From positions 558,001 through 622,000 of the forward strand of contig MU008162.1 in assembly GCA_010909165.1 (NCBI GenBank): a stretch of DNA of 64,000 bases. The letters run 5' to 3'. Position 1 is the stretch's first letter. Every line of letters begins with the position of its first letter. This DNA is from Anthoceros angustus. Taxonomy: Eukaryota > Streptophyta > Anthocerotopsida > Anthocerotales > Anthocerotaceae. Of the stretch, positions 46,984-62,602 are shown in pieces. Below the pieces are notes generated by a model. That model saw nothing but the letters and a program-made list of their open reading frames with translations, ran no database searches and was not told the origin of the DNA. A program made the position numbers and the translations under genes.

Positions 46984-47984
46984 GGCCTCCACATCTATTC
47001 ACGCCTGCTTGCTCCAATTGCTGCCGGATAACCATTTACGCTTAAGCTAGAATTGTGAAACGTGAATCGTGGGCGTACCAGTGCCGATCTACGTCGGCCA
47101 TTTCACAGCCATTTCATACTCTGCACCAGCTTCCTGACTGCCAGGATTCTGTTCTTTCTGACAATCTCTGTTCTCTCTGCCAGGGTTCTGTTCCGGTCCA
47201 GCAGAGCGGTAACAGTCTTCCTCGTACTTCTGGAGTTCCGATTCCGTAGGAGCGAATGTTTCTGGGTCCAGCAGACTGTGCATACGTCGCTCACCTTCCT
47301 GCAGCCTGCGATGTTTTGCCGCAAGCAATCGGTGTCACCAGTTCCTACTTTATCTGCTGCTGTGAAAAATTCCACTCTCTTCACACCCGCTTCCTTGGAG
47401 TAACAGACTGCGATAAACATTTGAGTTGAAAACGACGCCGCCAAGAAGACAGGCGCCCCCGCATACTGGGTCTGACTGATCAGTAGGCTGATCCATCAGA
47501 CCCGAAAGGCAGATGTTCACAATTCTATGCCTCTCAGCTTCTGCATGTTTCTCTTTCGCTGTTGCAACCTCCATCTTAATTTGATCGGGTTGGCACTTGG
47601 CAGCAACTGCCTGCAGGGTTGTTGGACGATGCGCCATGGGCGAGCGACGAGCAATGGTATGGCAATGCTCAGGCGCGCGGGAGCGTCGTCTCCAATTGGG
47701 ATGTTTCGCCTGCACAAAGGAATCAGCCAGTCACAAGGTTGTAGGGTGCAGCAAGCAAACAGTACATAAGATCAGCAATGGCTGGACACTGGTACACTCG
47801 TCTGCGATCAACAGCTCCTTGGGTGTCTTCGGAATCCAACAATGACCTCGTTCTCACCCCGACGCTGTGAATGCGTTAACCCTCTCTATAACCTAAACCC
47901 ACAAAATTGATCACCCTAGTGGCCCAGCCTGTAGGACTACAACTATTACTCTGCCAACATAAGAACTACCTAAAAAGCCTGAAT
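46984..47984. other. Gap between PPR and Hsp90 genes, possible small gene
   Basis: Minus-strand frames at 47350-47715 and 47089-47328 contain hydrophilic, glutamate/lysine-rich stretches (for example KEKHAEAERHR and AKHRRLQEGERRMHSLLDPE) that could be exons of a small coiled-coil protein. I could not link them by convincing splice sites and recognise no family. Otherwise nothing is supported; the right end should contain the Hsp90 3' UTR. Confidence 0.3.
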
Positions 47985-50453
47985 CTAGCTCTTCCATGGG
48001 TCGTTGTCCGTTCTGACTTCGGACGGCTCAACAACGTCCGCCGCACCCTCGGAGGCTTCAGCACGAGGCTCCTCGGAGTACTCTTCGACTGCTCCCGCCT
48101 CTTGCTTGCCAATAACCGACCCCATCAACTCGAAAATCTTGGTTCCGAAGTCTGCCGGGTTCTCGGGGGTGAAACCACAGGATAGCAGAGAGGTTTCGTA
48201 GAGCAGATCCACAAGTCCCCTCACTCGGTCGTTCCTGGGAGTATCCCTGCAGGCCACATTCAGATCCTTGATAATGGGATGATCAGGGTTTATCTCCAGG
48301 ATCCTCCTTCCCTTCATGAACTCCAACGTGGAAGTGTCTCCCAAAGCTTGAGCCTTCATGATCCTTTCCATGTTGGCGGACCAACCGAACTTTCCAGACA
48401 CCAGAACACACGGCGCAGAGCTCAGACGCGTTGAAATCTGCACCTTGGCCACCTTGTCCCCGAGGATTTGTTTCATCCAGTCAGTGAGCAGACGGTATTC
48501 TTTCTCCATCTCCTTCTTGTCTTCCTCGTCACCCAGATCCAAGTCCTCCTTGCTGATGTCAACAAACTTCTTATCCTTGTACTCCTGAACGTTCGTGATG
48601 GCAACCTCGTCAATTGGCTCAATCAGGAACAGGACCTCATACCCCTTCTTGTCCAAAGCTTCCAAGAAGGGAGCACTTTGAGCACTCTTGATCGAATCAG
48701 AGGCCAGGTAGTAAATGGCCTTCTGATCAGGCTTCATGGCGCCGATGTAGCCGTCCAAGCTGATGAGATTCTCCCCAGACTTGGAGCTGAAAAACCGCAG
48801 CAAAGGAGCGATCTTCTTGTGATTACCTTGATCTTCAACACATCCCAACTTGAGGTTCTTCCCGAAATTCGTCCAGAAGTTCTTGTAGTCCTCCCCATTC
48901 TCCCGCTTCGCTATATCGTCCATCATGTCAAAAGCCTTCCTCACCAAACGCTTCTTCATGATGCGGACAATGCGACTCTCCTGAAGAATTTCTCGAGAGA
49001 CGTTCAGAGGCAAATCATTCGAGTCTACAACTCCCTTGATGAATCCCAGGTAGCGCGGAAACAACTCTCCGTCAAACTCGTTCGAGATGAACACTCGCTT
49101 CACGTACAGCCTGATGTTCTTCGTCTTCTGGTTGTAGGCTTCGTCACCAAACGGCGCCATGCCCGGGACGTAAAGCAGACTCTTGAACTCAATCTCACCC
49201 TCCGTAGTGAAGTGCGTATACGCCATCGGGTCGACAAAATCCTTGAACGTGTTCTTGTAGAAAGTATCGTACTCCTCCTTCGGCACTTCCTTCGGGGACC
49301 TCATCCAGATAGGCTTCGTCTCATTGCCCATCTCCCACTCAAAATACTTCTCAGTCTTCTTCGTCTTCTCCTTCTTCTCAGCACCTTCCTCCACAGGACC
49401 TTCATCCTCTACCTCCACCTGCCTGGTCTTCTCCTGCCAGGTATAAATAGGGAAGGAAATAAACTGCGAGTAGTTCTTCACCAAGTTAGCCAGTCTCGTC
49501 GAGTCCGAGTACTCGAACTTATCGTCATCCTTCAAATACAACGTCACCGCAGTGCCCCGAGTCAGCAACTTGTCCTCCTCATCCTCCTCCCGAATCGTGT
49601 AAGAGCTGGTATCCGCCTCTCCCTCCCACACATACTGCTTATCCGACTTGGCGCTCTTCGTCCTCACCACGACCTTATCAGCCACAAGAAACGCAGAATA
49701 GAATCCAACACCGAACTGTCCAATCAGGTTATTATCCCCGGTGTTGGCGTCCTTGCTCTCCTTCAAAGCATTCAAAAACCTAGCAGTTCCACTCTGCGCA
49801 ATGGTTCCCAGACTCTCCTGCAACTCCTCCCTCGTCATCCCGATCCCGGTATCCGTAATCGTGATCGTCCCGGCATCCCGATCCGCCTTAATCCGGATTT
49901 CCAGATTCGGATTCGCCGCCAGGAGACCCTGATCAGTGACGCTCAAGAAGCGCAACTTGTCCAACGCGTCGCTCGCATTACTCACAAGCTCCCGCAGAAA
50001 AACCTCCTTGTGGCTGTACAGACTGTGCACAATGAGCTTCAACAGCCTGCTCACCTCCGCCTGGTACTCAAACTTCTGAGCCGCCGGCGGCGCCTCCTCC
50101 CGCTCCGCGACGGTAGCCTCGCACCTCACTCCCGCAGGCCGGATGCCATTCCTCCTCGTCCCGGCTGCGGATCCGCCAAACAGCGCCTTCAGACTGGCCC
50201 CGGACCCGGACACCACCTGCAGCGACCCCGAGGGTCTCCCGCTCCTGGCCGCCAAGCTGTGCGCTTGCCTGGCGGAGCGGGCGGGCACCGCGCTGGCCTG
50301 AGCAATGCCATGCGCCTGCTTCTTCTGCTGCTGCTGCGGCGAGGCCAGGGGGAAGGAGGCGGCCACAGCTCCCAGGCCACGCGCAGCAGAGAGGGAAGCA
50401 GCAGCGGGCGCCATGGCCACGCTCAGGACTCGCCTCACGCTCCCGGAACTCAT
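47985..50453 (-). CDS. HSP90C: Plastid Hsp90 chaperone, intronless
   Basis: ATP-dependent chaperone of the chloroplast stroma (HSP90.5/Hsp90C class), involved in protein import and folding. The 822-residue product starts at ATG 50453, followed by an alanine/serine/arginine-rich transit peptide of about 100 residues. GHKL ATPase motifs are present: [31 protein letters not shown] and [13 protein letters not shown]. Hsp90 middle-domain blocks follow ([43 protein letters not shown]), then the C-terminal dimerisation region. The tail ends acidic and finishes DNDPWKS, not the cytosolic MEEVD. The acidic linker is short, as in organellar forms. The gene has no intron, whereas the flowering-plant orthologue is, to my knowledge, split into many exons. 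Confidence 0.95.
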
Positions 50454-51000
50454 ACACTCGCGCACCAGAAGCTGCAGAATGCAGATGCTGCGATCACGAA
50501 TGCACTGCTACAACGGAGCTGACGCCGATCGACCGAGCGTCGACGATCCCACCACTGGGCGAATGCAATGCAGAAGGCGGCGCTTCCTAGCCCTGCCGAT
50601 GCCCTAAAAGCAAGCACCGCTGAAGCTTCTAGACGCAACTCTTTCTTGCTCCACAAGCTCCTGCTTCTCGACTCTTCCTTCCGGATTGGGCTAAAATTGG
50701 TGGGCGTCGAGGGTGTTAACCAACACGGTGTTTCGATCATTAGCGATGCGAGCTTATCACGACCTCAGAAACAACCACTGACAGCGGTTAGACATAATAA
50801 TGTACATAATCCCTTTCTCTCCGTTGTTCCCGTATTGAACTAATGAACTGGCTCGCCGCTACCCGTTCCTTCAACTACATTTCTTAGCCTTAGCCCATGA
50901 CAACTTAATGCACCTAATATGATATTATTCGAGAGGTCTGTGTAACATTATCAGATAACCTATCGACGACTCTTGGTCCCATTTGGCACGTAGTCCCGTG

Positions 51001-51150
51001 GAGGGGGCAATGTATTACTCCGCATGACTAGAGGGGGCAATGTATTGCTCCGCATGACTGGAGGGGGCCATGTATTGCTCCGCATGACTGGAGGGGGCAA
51101 TGTATTGCTCCGCATGACTGGAGGGGGCAATATTGGTATTGCTCCGCATG
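51001..51150. repeat. 30-bp minisatellite, five copies
   Basis: Units gagggggcaatgtattgctccgcatgact start at 51001, 51031, 51061, 51091 and 51121; the last holds a six-base insertion. The 10-codon period leaves open frames on both strands. Confidence 0.9.
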
Positions 51151-51259
51151 ATGCCATTCGCGATGTCATGTTTTTGATAACTAAGGAGAGGGGATTTTTT
51201 CCGTATAGGGAACGCCCATATACATTGCGTAATGGCATGTCACTCGGGGCGAACCTTTT

Positions 51260-51560
51260 TTATATTAGGGGGAGCAAATTTACATCGCTGATGTGGTTGT
51301 CATAGATCCAACAAGGGACTCTATATGCGAGCACATCATCATCAACCCCCCGGGCTGGGCGGCGGAAGGATGCGCAACCAGCAAGACTCACAAGTACTCT
51401 CCCATGCAAGACAGCCATGTTTTCATCCCCCTCGCCCTCGAGACTCATGGGGCTATGGGCAAGGACTTCTCTAGGTTAATTAAGGAGTGTGCAAAAGCCT
51501 TTCACAGCCATAGGAATTGGAGGGGCCTCCCCCTTTCCTCTGCGGTGGTTTTCTTCATGA
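51260..51560 (+). mobile_element. Possible retroelement polyprotein fragment
   Basis: A plus-strand frame reads DVVVIDPTRDS, then KYSPMQDSHVFIPLALETHGAMGKDF and LIKECAKAFHSHR. The pattern (V-DPTR, later F-PLALE-HG and L--C) resembles a region downstream of reverse transcriptase in retroelements of algae and early land plants, as I remember it. It is isolated and ends in stops. The family is not named with confidence. Confidence 0.4.
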
Positions 51561-51825
51561 TGATTTCCATAGCTACTTATTTCATTTATAGGATGGCTAC
51601 GTGTGCAGGACTAGCGGCTTCGTCAGCACCGGTGGTAGGTAGGCCCTTTCATCACGATATCATTGGTGCAGTAGGTAGTTACGGGAAAGGCATTCGAAGG
51701 GACTAGGATTTCCTCTTTTACCATTAGGCCTTTTTGGGTTGTTCCTCCTTGGACTTCAGGGATAGATGGGGTTTTCCATCTCGTCTATTAATAATATTTA
51801 CTCTATTTCTATTAAGAGAAGTACG

Positions 51826-51995
51826 CAATAGATCAACAACCCTGCAGAACTACACAATAGATCAACAACCCTGCAGAACAAAGGATGCTGCATGAAAGGA
51901 TTAAATACCTTATTTTTGCTATAATAGATCAACAACCCTGCAGAACAAAGGATGCTGCATGAAAGGATTAAATACCTTATTTTTGCTATTCACAG
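51826..51995. repeat. AT-rich tandem duplication with aatagatcaacaaccctgcag
   Basis: The phrase aatagatcaacaaccctgcagaa occurs at about 51827, 51856 and 51923. The last two carry the same 67-bp extension (aaaggatgctgcatgaaaggattaaatacc...). Confidence 0.8.
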
Positions 51996-52073
51996 CCAGC
52001 AAAAAACTGTGAATAATAGAAGAAAATAAAATCAATCAAGAAATATGAGGAACGTCTTTCCACCACTGCAACT

Positions 52074-52225
52074 TCAAGGCCTCACATAGATCTAAGCATG
52101 AGGTAATCACAACACACTTTTGTACTCAAGCTTCTCATAGAAGATCTCTTCAAGGCCTCACATAGATCTAAGCATGAGCTAATCACAACACACTTTTGTA
52201 CTCAAGCTTCACATAGAAGATCTCA
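52074..52225. repeat. 77-bp tandem duplication
   Basis: Two near-identical copies of ttcaaggcctcacatagatctaagcatgag... to ...catagaagatctc start near 52073 and 52150. They differ at three or so positions. Confidence 0.85.
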
Positions 52226-52701
52226 TTGAAACCTGCTTTGAATAACACCAACAACAAACTCATGATTGTACATAGTGAGGTCTTAGACCTCAATTAATAA
52301 AACCAATGAGCCCTGTGTAACTTGCCAAAGGTTGGGATTAAACACCAAAAAAAATCAATAATCAAGTTCTTTTACGGGCAATAGATGTCTACTGCTCTTC
52401 AAAAGTCCTTAGTAAGAACCAAGACTTCATAAGCTAAACATTCTTCCTCGTAAACATAACTCTGTCACTTTGAGGAAAAACAAAAAAGTATAGGTCGTGG
52501 CTCATAAACAAACGCAATAATGATGTAATGCTTGCGATAGCCTTAGAAATATAATACATTTTTCAACTTTTCCGATGTGAGATACCGGGCTCATAGGTAC
52601 ATAAGCTGAATTGAGCTCTACTAGATTTACAACATAGCTCTGACCTTCCAGGCAGAAGTTAGAGTAGGTAGTCTTCGTTTCTACAGCTAGGCAGCAAAAT
52701 T

Positions 52702-57049
<4,348 letters not shown>

Positions 57050-57448
57050 GGCGTGGGGACTTGGAAGACGTCACATTTCCAGTACCTTAACGATTTGTTT
57101 GCGTTTGTTTCTGTACAAATCCGGCAGGCCAGCGGAGCGTGGAAGGCAGTACATACGAATTCGACTGGACGAATCGCACGACAGTGGCAGTCGGTGGTAT
57201 TATCGGTGGACCAATTGACCGACTCCTGTATCTGGAGAGCGTCCACACTGCCAGACTCCCTGACTCCGCAGTGCTCATCACATTCCAACCTCCGTCCACT
57301 TTGCTTCTTCCTCCACCCTGTTTCTATTTCCATCGAGCTTCTAAGTTACGGCCGGCTAATCCCAAACGTACGCGCGTACCGGCTGTTCCGTTGCTATTTT
57401 AATTATTTAAAGTTTTATATAATTTAAAATATTGTCAGGTGTCATCCA
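57050..57448. other. Receptor kinase promoter region
   Basis: Upstream region of the HPCA1-like gene, up to the tRNA. Short ORFs on both strands lack similarity. AT-rich at 57395-57435. Confidence 0.45.
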
Positions 57449-57521
57449 TCCGTTGTAGTCTAGACGGTTAGGATACTCGGCTCTCACCCGAGCGACCCGG
57501 GTTCGAGTCCCGGCAACGGAA
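57449..57521 (+). tRNA. tRNA-Glu (anticodon CTC)
   Basis: A full cloverleaf can be drawn. The acceptor stem TCCGTTG pairs with CAACGGA. The D arm contains the A box TAGTCTAGACGGTTAGGATAC. The anticodon stem CTCGG/CCGAG has loop CTCTCAC (anticodon CTC). The T arm CCGGGTTCGAGTCCCGG carries a perfect B box. No intron, and CCA is not encoded, as usual in eukaryotes. Confidence 0.97.
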
Positions 57522-59807
57522 CACCTTAGACTTGCAAGGAAAAGCATTTTCCTCTGAGCTCGGTACAGATGGGTCGTGGAGATGGGTCGTGGGTTGTGTT
57601 GCTTCGATGGCTAATGCGGCTATGTGTTTAGTTTTTGCGTTAGTTTTTGGTGAATTTGATTGGGTTGCTTCGATAGCTAGTATGGCTATATGCTTGGTTT
57701 TTTCATTAGACTTTTGGTGAATATGATCTGGTAGTTTAGAGGACTCGAAGGGTCTTATATTAGAGATCATATATTGGGTGGTCCCAAGGGCTTCATAACC
57801 TTACAAGGTAGTCTATTTTGCAGGCAAAATAGTTGAGATCATATATTAGGCAGCTCTGAAGGGTTAGAGTAATCAAGGGTTAGAGGTAGCTCATCTCATT
57901 AGTGATCAGGTAAAACAAAACAGTAAAGATCATATATCAGGCAGCTCTGAAGGGTTAGAGCAATCAAGGGTAAGAGGTACCTCATCCCATTAGTGATCAC
58001 GCATAATAGTAGAGATAAGGCGAAATAGTAAAAATCATATATCGGGCGGCTTTGAAGGGTTGGAGTAATCAAGGGTGAGAGGTACCCCATCCCAATAGTG
58101 CTTCGACCGAAGGGTTGTTTAACCACTGAACTCCTGGCTGACACTCCTCGAGGGAGGATAATACGGCTATCTTTGTTGCCGGGCAGGCGGCTTTGAAGGG
58201 TGAGAGTAATCAAGGGTGAAACGTACCCCATCGCATTAGTGATTCATCTAGAGGGTTGCTTAACCACCGAACTCCTAGCTGTCACTCCTCAAGGGAGGAC
58301 AATATAGCTATCTTTGTTGTTGGGTAGGCCTTTTTGGATTTAGAGATTTGAACCAAAACAAAAGATTGTTTGATTACAAACCAATTTCCAATGTCCATTT
58401 ACAACCAGAACAAAAGGTTATTCGATTTTAAACCAATTTCCAATGTCCATTCAATTGCCAAGATTCGAACCCGGTTTCTCGAGAGAAGAGAAGAAGAAAT
58501 TTTATTTCAATAAGGATGGAATTACCATCATGGGATTGATATGACGAAAATACAAGAAGGGCACAACACAGATTAAACATTATTATGAGTCTAGCCTAAA
58601 GATTAATGGTGTGAAGCATAATCAAATATCTCGCATGTTGAAAAGCTGAATATACTTTGTTCTCAATTACCATATTTGTTTGAAGCAAACTTCAGCAATA
58701 ATAGGATTAGGAAAAGAGAAAAAACTCTGGAGCGAAGATCGAGCTGCTCTAAATAAGTTGACAATAGTACTCTTGATATCCTCATAGATGGAGCAGCGGA
58801 AGACAACGCGTTCCTCAGTCTCAACATCCCCGTTGCATAACCTACACATTGTAGTATCCTTAGATTGCTTCCACCACGGAGTGTGGATCAAATCCCGGGT
58901 CATTTATGGGTCATTGGTTTTTGTTGCTTCGATAACTATTGTTCTATGGGTTGTTGGTTTTGTTGCTTGGATAGCCATTGTTCTATGGGTTGTTTGTTTT
59001 GTTGCTTGGATAGCCATTGTTCTATGGGTTGTTTGTTTTGTTGCTTGGATAGCCATTGTTCTGTGGGTTGTTTGTTTTGTTGCTTGGATAGCCGTTATTC
59101 TATGGGTTGTTTGTTTTGTTACTTGGATAGCCATTGTTCTATGGATTATTGGTTTTGTTGCTTGGATAGCTATTACGGCTGTACCACATATGGTTACTAC
59201 AGCACACTCCTCGATGGAAGTAACTAGGCGTATGACGGTGTGAGAATGGAGGACGAACCGCAAAATTGAAAATGGCAAGAATCATCCATAGCAGGACATA
59301 GAAAACATTGTATAGGCAACCTATTGCCAGATATCGACTTCTATAGATACCCCAGACAAGGCACGCTACATCGAACAAACGAAAGCCTTGCGGTTCGATG
59401 TATTCCAGTTCGACTTGTTTGTGTACTGTATGGCCAGCTGTGGTCGTTCCCGGCAGCTCACATACAGCACACCAATCGTTCTGTTCAACGATTCAAGATG
59501 GACATGTGTTTCACATGGCGATGTGGCGGACAAAAGGAGGATTCGGTACTCCTTGAGGAATCCAGGTGAGTGGGGAAGGGGAGGAACCTGAAGGCAGGAT
59601 CTTGACTGTGGTTTGTGGGAAGCTACCAGGACGCAGAGCCGAGGCTGTCGCCACCTCAAAGCGCTCGCTGCCACAGCCACAAGCTCAATCAGGCAAGGGC
59701 AGCCCATATTCCACCAGATCTGAGCCAAGTTCCAGGCCTTCACCTTAGGTGTGTGAGCTCCCTACTCCATGACCCAACACAAAGCACTGGCTAGTTCTTC
59801 ATTGTTC
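57522..59807. other. Minisatellite-rich region without genes
   Basis: 57597-57722 is a 78-bp duplication (ggttgcttcgatggct...). From about 57838 to 58290 a diverged block (gatcatatat-aggcagctctgaagggtt-gagtaatcaagggt-agaggtacctcat) recurs four times. A minus-strand tRNA-like B box (gattcgaacccgg) lies near 58451, followed by gaagaagaaattttatttc, a flank like that at 30091. 59180-59800 shows no gene. Confidence 0.5.
58930..59175. repeat. 39-bp minisatellite encoding a 13-residue hydrophobic repeat
   Basis: Units close to tgttgcttggatagccattgttctatgggttgtttgttt repeat about six times from 58961, with a diverged leader at 58922. The plus frame is open from 58788 to 59243 and reads FVAWIAIVLWVVC repeats. 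Open frames exist on the other strand too, so this is most likely a non-coding minisatellite. Confidence 0.85.
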
Positions 59808-61001
59808 TCACGGCCGACCCTTACAACTGCAAGACCCAGCAGCGAATCGATGCACACGGTACCCATCCCTCACAACTATGTCTCTCTGCTCAAGCCTTGA
59901 CATGATCTCTGTGGAACTGTGGCAGTCACTGCACATGCGCAGATTCTTCGTTACCACCAGAGGTGTCCCACTGGGAGTGTTCAAGAGGCCAAAGGCCAGA
60001 GCTAGCTTCTCAGCATGCCCACAAAGTGCATCTTCCTTTTCCTCCTCACACAGTGCCTTCAACACCAACTTGGTGTGAGGTACGTGGCCTCCTTCCTGCT
60101 TCAGACGTGCATTCGTGCTCTCTACTTTGAGGGCAATATCCTCTCTCTTTTCTCCTACCAGAAATCTATGTACCTGCTTGTTCACCTCAACGGTTGCCGT
60201 TGCAGGTTTCTTGTTAGCTCCTGCTGCCCTTCTCTGTGCTTCGATCCTGTCTACATCGGTCCACCTGCCTGCATCTGCATAGGCGTTGGCCATGAGGACA
60301 TAGGCGGGGGCCTGTTGGGGGTCCAGCCTAACAATGGTTTCGAAACACCACATCGCCCTCTCCATGTCCCCGTGATTTTTGCAGGCATTCAACAGAGCCG
60401 TCAATCCCACAACATTGCGTTGCCCCTCGCATGATTGTAGCATCTTCTCTGCCTCATCTAAATGGCCTGCACGTCCAAGAAGGTCAATCATGCAGTTGTA
60501 ATGCTCAAGAGTAGGTTTGATGCCGTGCTGTTGGGCCATGGAATCGAAGTGCTTGCGACCTTCGTGGACCAGTCCCTCATGACTGCATGCTGCTAAAAGG
60601 CAAGTGAAAGTAGCATCGTTAGGCTGTATGCCGGCAGCTAGCATCTCCTCAAAACAAGATAGTGCCTTGTGACCTTCGTCACAAACACCATACCCAGATA
60701 TCAGGGCGGTCCATGTCACCACATCCTTTGTGTTCATGCTGTCAAGAACCTGGCGTGCGTCTTCCAGTGCACCACATTTTGCATACATGTCCACCAGACA
60801 GTTGCCCACCAGTATCCAGCAGTCCTCTTTCACAATCTGTGAGTGCAGCTGCCTGCCCTTCTGTAAGGCACCAGTGCTTGCACAGGCCCTCAGAAGGCAA
60901 GCAAAAGTAACATGGTTAGCCAGAATGAGGCCTCTTGCTCCATTTGTCCATACAACAAGCGCCTCTTGGCCTCCTTCCTGCTTCAGACGTGCATTCGTGC
61001 T
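59808..61001 (-). CDS. PPR protein C-terminal half with KPAxA-type DYW domain ending GRP
   Basis: Open frame of nearly 400 codons. From its N-terminal side: PPR repeats (CLVDMYAKCGALEDARQV, DVVTWTALISGYG), E motifs (HYNCMIDLLGRAGHLDEAE, PAYVLMANAYADAGRW), then KKPATATVEVNKQVHRFLVGE, where an ordinary factor has a PG box. The cytidine-deaminase-like domain keeps the zinc ligands: HAE in GHAEKLALAFGLL (about 60006-60020) and CSDC in LRMCSDCHSST (about 59920-59940). The terminus reads CSCKGRP rather than CSCGDYW. KPAxA plus GRP defines the DYW:KP class, associated with U-to-C organelle editing. No ATG opens this frame near its 5' end; an in-frame TAG precedes it at 61002-61004, so it is cut off from the N-terminal half of the locus. 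Confidence 0.85.
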   Translation of the reverse strand, partial: STNARLKQEGGQEALVVWTNGARGLILANHVTFACLLRACASTGALQKGRQLHSQIVKEDCWILVGNCLVDMYAKCGALEDARQVLDSMNTKDVVTWTALISGYGVCDEGHKALSCFEEMLAAGIQPNDATFTCLLAACSHEGLVHEGRKHFDSMAQQHGIKPTLEHYNCMIDLLGRAGHLDEAEKMLQSCEGQRNVVGLTALLNACKNHGDMERAMWCFETIVRLDPQQAPAYVLMANAYADAGRWTDVDRIEAQRRAAGANKKPATATVEVNKQVHRFLVGEKREDIALKVESTNARLKQEGGHVPHTKLVLKALCEEEKEDALCGHAEKLALAFGLLNTPSGTPLVVTKNLRMCSDCHSSTEIMSRLEQRDIVVRDGYRVHRFAAGSCSCKGRP

Positions 61002-61800
61002 CTACCTTAAGCGCAATATCCTCTCTCTTTCTCCCACCAGAAATCTATGTACCTGCTTATTCACCTCAATGGTCGCCACTGCAGGTTTCTTGTTAGCTCC
61101 TGCTACCCTTCTCTGTGTTTCAATCCTGTCTACATCGGTCCACCTACCTGCATCTGCATAGGCATTGGCCATGAGCACATAGGCGGGGCCTGCTGGGGTC
61201 CAGCCTAACAATGCTTTCAAAACACCACATCGCCCTCTCTATATCCCCGTGACTTTTGCAGGCATTCAACAAAGACGTCAATCCCACAACATTACTTTGG
61301 CCCTCACATGATAGCATCTTCTGCCTCATCTAAATGGCCTGCACGCCCAAGAAGATCAATCATGCAGTAATGCTCAAGTAGGTTTGATGCCATGCTGTTC
61401 AGCCATGGAATCAAAGTGCTTGCGACCCTCGTGGACCAGTCCTCATGACTGCATGCTAAAAGGCAAGTAAAGTAGCATCATTAGGCTGAATACCGGCAAC
61501 TAACATCTCCTCAAAACAAGCTAGTGCCTTGTGACCTTCATCACAAGTACCATACCCAGATATCAGGGCGGTCCATGTCACCACATCCTTTGTGTTCATG
61601 CTGTCAAAACCTGGCGTGCATCTTCCAGTTCACCACATTTTGCATACATGTCCACCAGGCAGTTGCCCACCATACGTTATCCAGCAGTCCTCTTCCACAA
61701 TCTGTGAGTGCAGCTGCCTGCCCTTCTGTAAGGCACCAGTGCTTGCACAGGCCTTCAGAAGGCAAAAGTAACATGGTTAGCCAAAATGAGGCCTTCTCCT
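60088..61800 (-). repeat. About 890-bp direct tandem duplication inside the PPR locus
   Basis: Sequence from 60088 (cctccttcctgcttcagacgtgcatt) reappears at 60979, and both copies run to a match ending gcgcctcttgg. The first copy leads into the intact DYW end. The second (gene-upstream) copy ends abruptly at its KPAVA/RLKQEGG segment, joined to repeat sequence. The second copy has many small deletions relative to the first. Confidence 0.85.
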
Positions 61801-62602
61801 CCATTTGTCCATACAACAAGCGCCTCTTGGCCGAGTCCTTGCTGTGCATACCCCAGCAATCAGGCTGTCCATGTCACCACATCCTTGTGGCAGTCAAAAC
61901 CTGGCTTGCACAGCATACCCAGATATCATGTCACCACATTCTTTTCGGCCATGCTGTCAAAACCTGGCGTGCATCTTCCAGTTCACCACATTTTGCATAT
62001 CCACCAGGCAGTTGCCCACCAATACGTTATCCAGCAGTCCTCTTTCGACAATCAGTGAGTGCAGCTGCCTGCCCTTCTGTAAGGCACCAGTGCTTGCACA
62101 GGCCTTTAGAAGGCAAGCAAAAGTAACATGGTCAGCCAAAACGAGGCCCTCCTGCTCCATTTGTCCATACACAACAAGCGCCTCATGTCCGTGCCCATGC
62201 TCAGCATACCCAGCAATCAGGGCATTCCATGTCACCACATCCTTCGTGTTCATGCTGTCAAAAACCTGGCGTGCATCTTTCAGTTCGCCACATTTTGCAT
62301 ACCCAGACATCAGGGCATTACATGTCACCACATCCTTGTCTGTCAAAAACCCGGCGTGCATCTTTCAGTTCACCACATTTTGCATACATGTCCACCAGGC
62401 AGTTGCCAACAAACAAGTTAGCAGGAATGCCACTCTGCACCACATCACTGTGTACTTTTCTGCCAGATTCCAAGTCGGCAGCAAATGCACAAGCTTGAAG
62501 GGCAGCTACAAAGACGTGAGCATCCGCCTTCACCCCTGACCAACGCATCTTATGGTACAGTTGTATGGCCTCATTAGGTTTCCCATGCTTAGCATGCAGA
62601 GA
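61002..62602 (-). pseudogene. Decayed middle part of the KPAxA PPR locus
   Basis: Contains a second set of PPR/E motifs, including a second KPAxA segment (KKPAVATIEVNKQVHRFLVGE near 61040-61100) and repeats such as CGELKDARQVFDSMNTKDVVTWNALIAGYAEHGHGHEALVVYGQMEQEG. Frames change repeatedly because of deletions of one to several bases, for example tgcatatccaccagg for tgcatacatgtccaccagg near 61985. As given, the sequence cannot be translated through. Confidence 0.75.

Larger units (their letters stand above)
50454..52701. other. Repeat-rich intergenic region
   Basis: Contains the Hsp90 promoter, a 30-bp minisatellite, a retroelement-like scrap and two larger tandem duplications, listed separately. 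The part from 52230 to 52700 is AT-rich and shows no gene. Long open frames opposite Hsp90 end here and are shadows. Confidence 0.5.

Noticed and set aside
48468-50522. A 684-codon plus-strand ORF opposite Hsp90.
   Set aside because: It is the antisense shadow of the strongly conserved Hsp90 frame, low in family-like motifs, and explained by codon bias.
57838-58290. Possible tRNA cluster next to tRNA-Glu.
   Set aside because: The diverged repeats lack A/B boxes and cloverleaf pairing; only the one tRNA folds.
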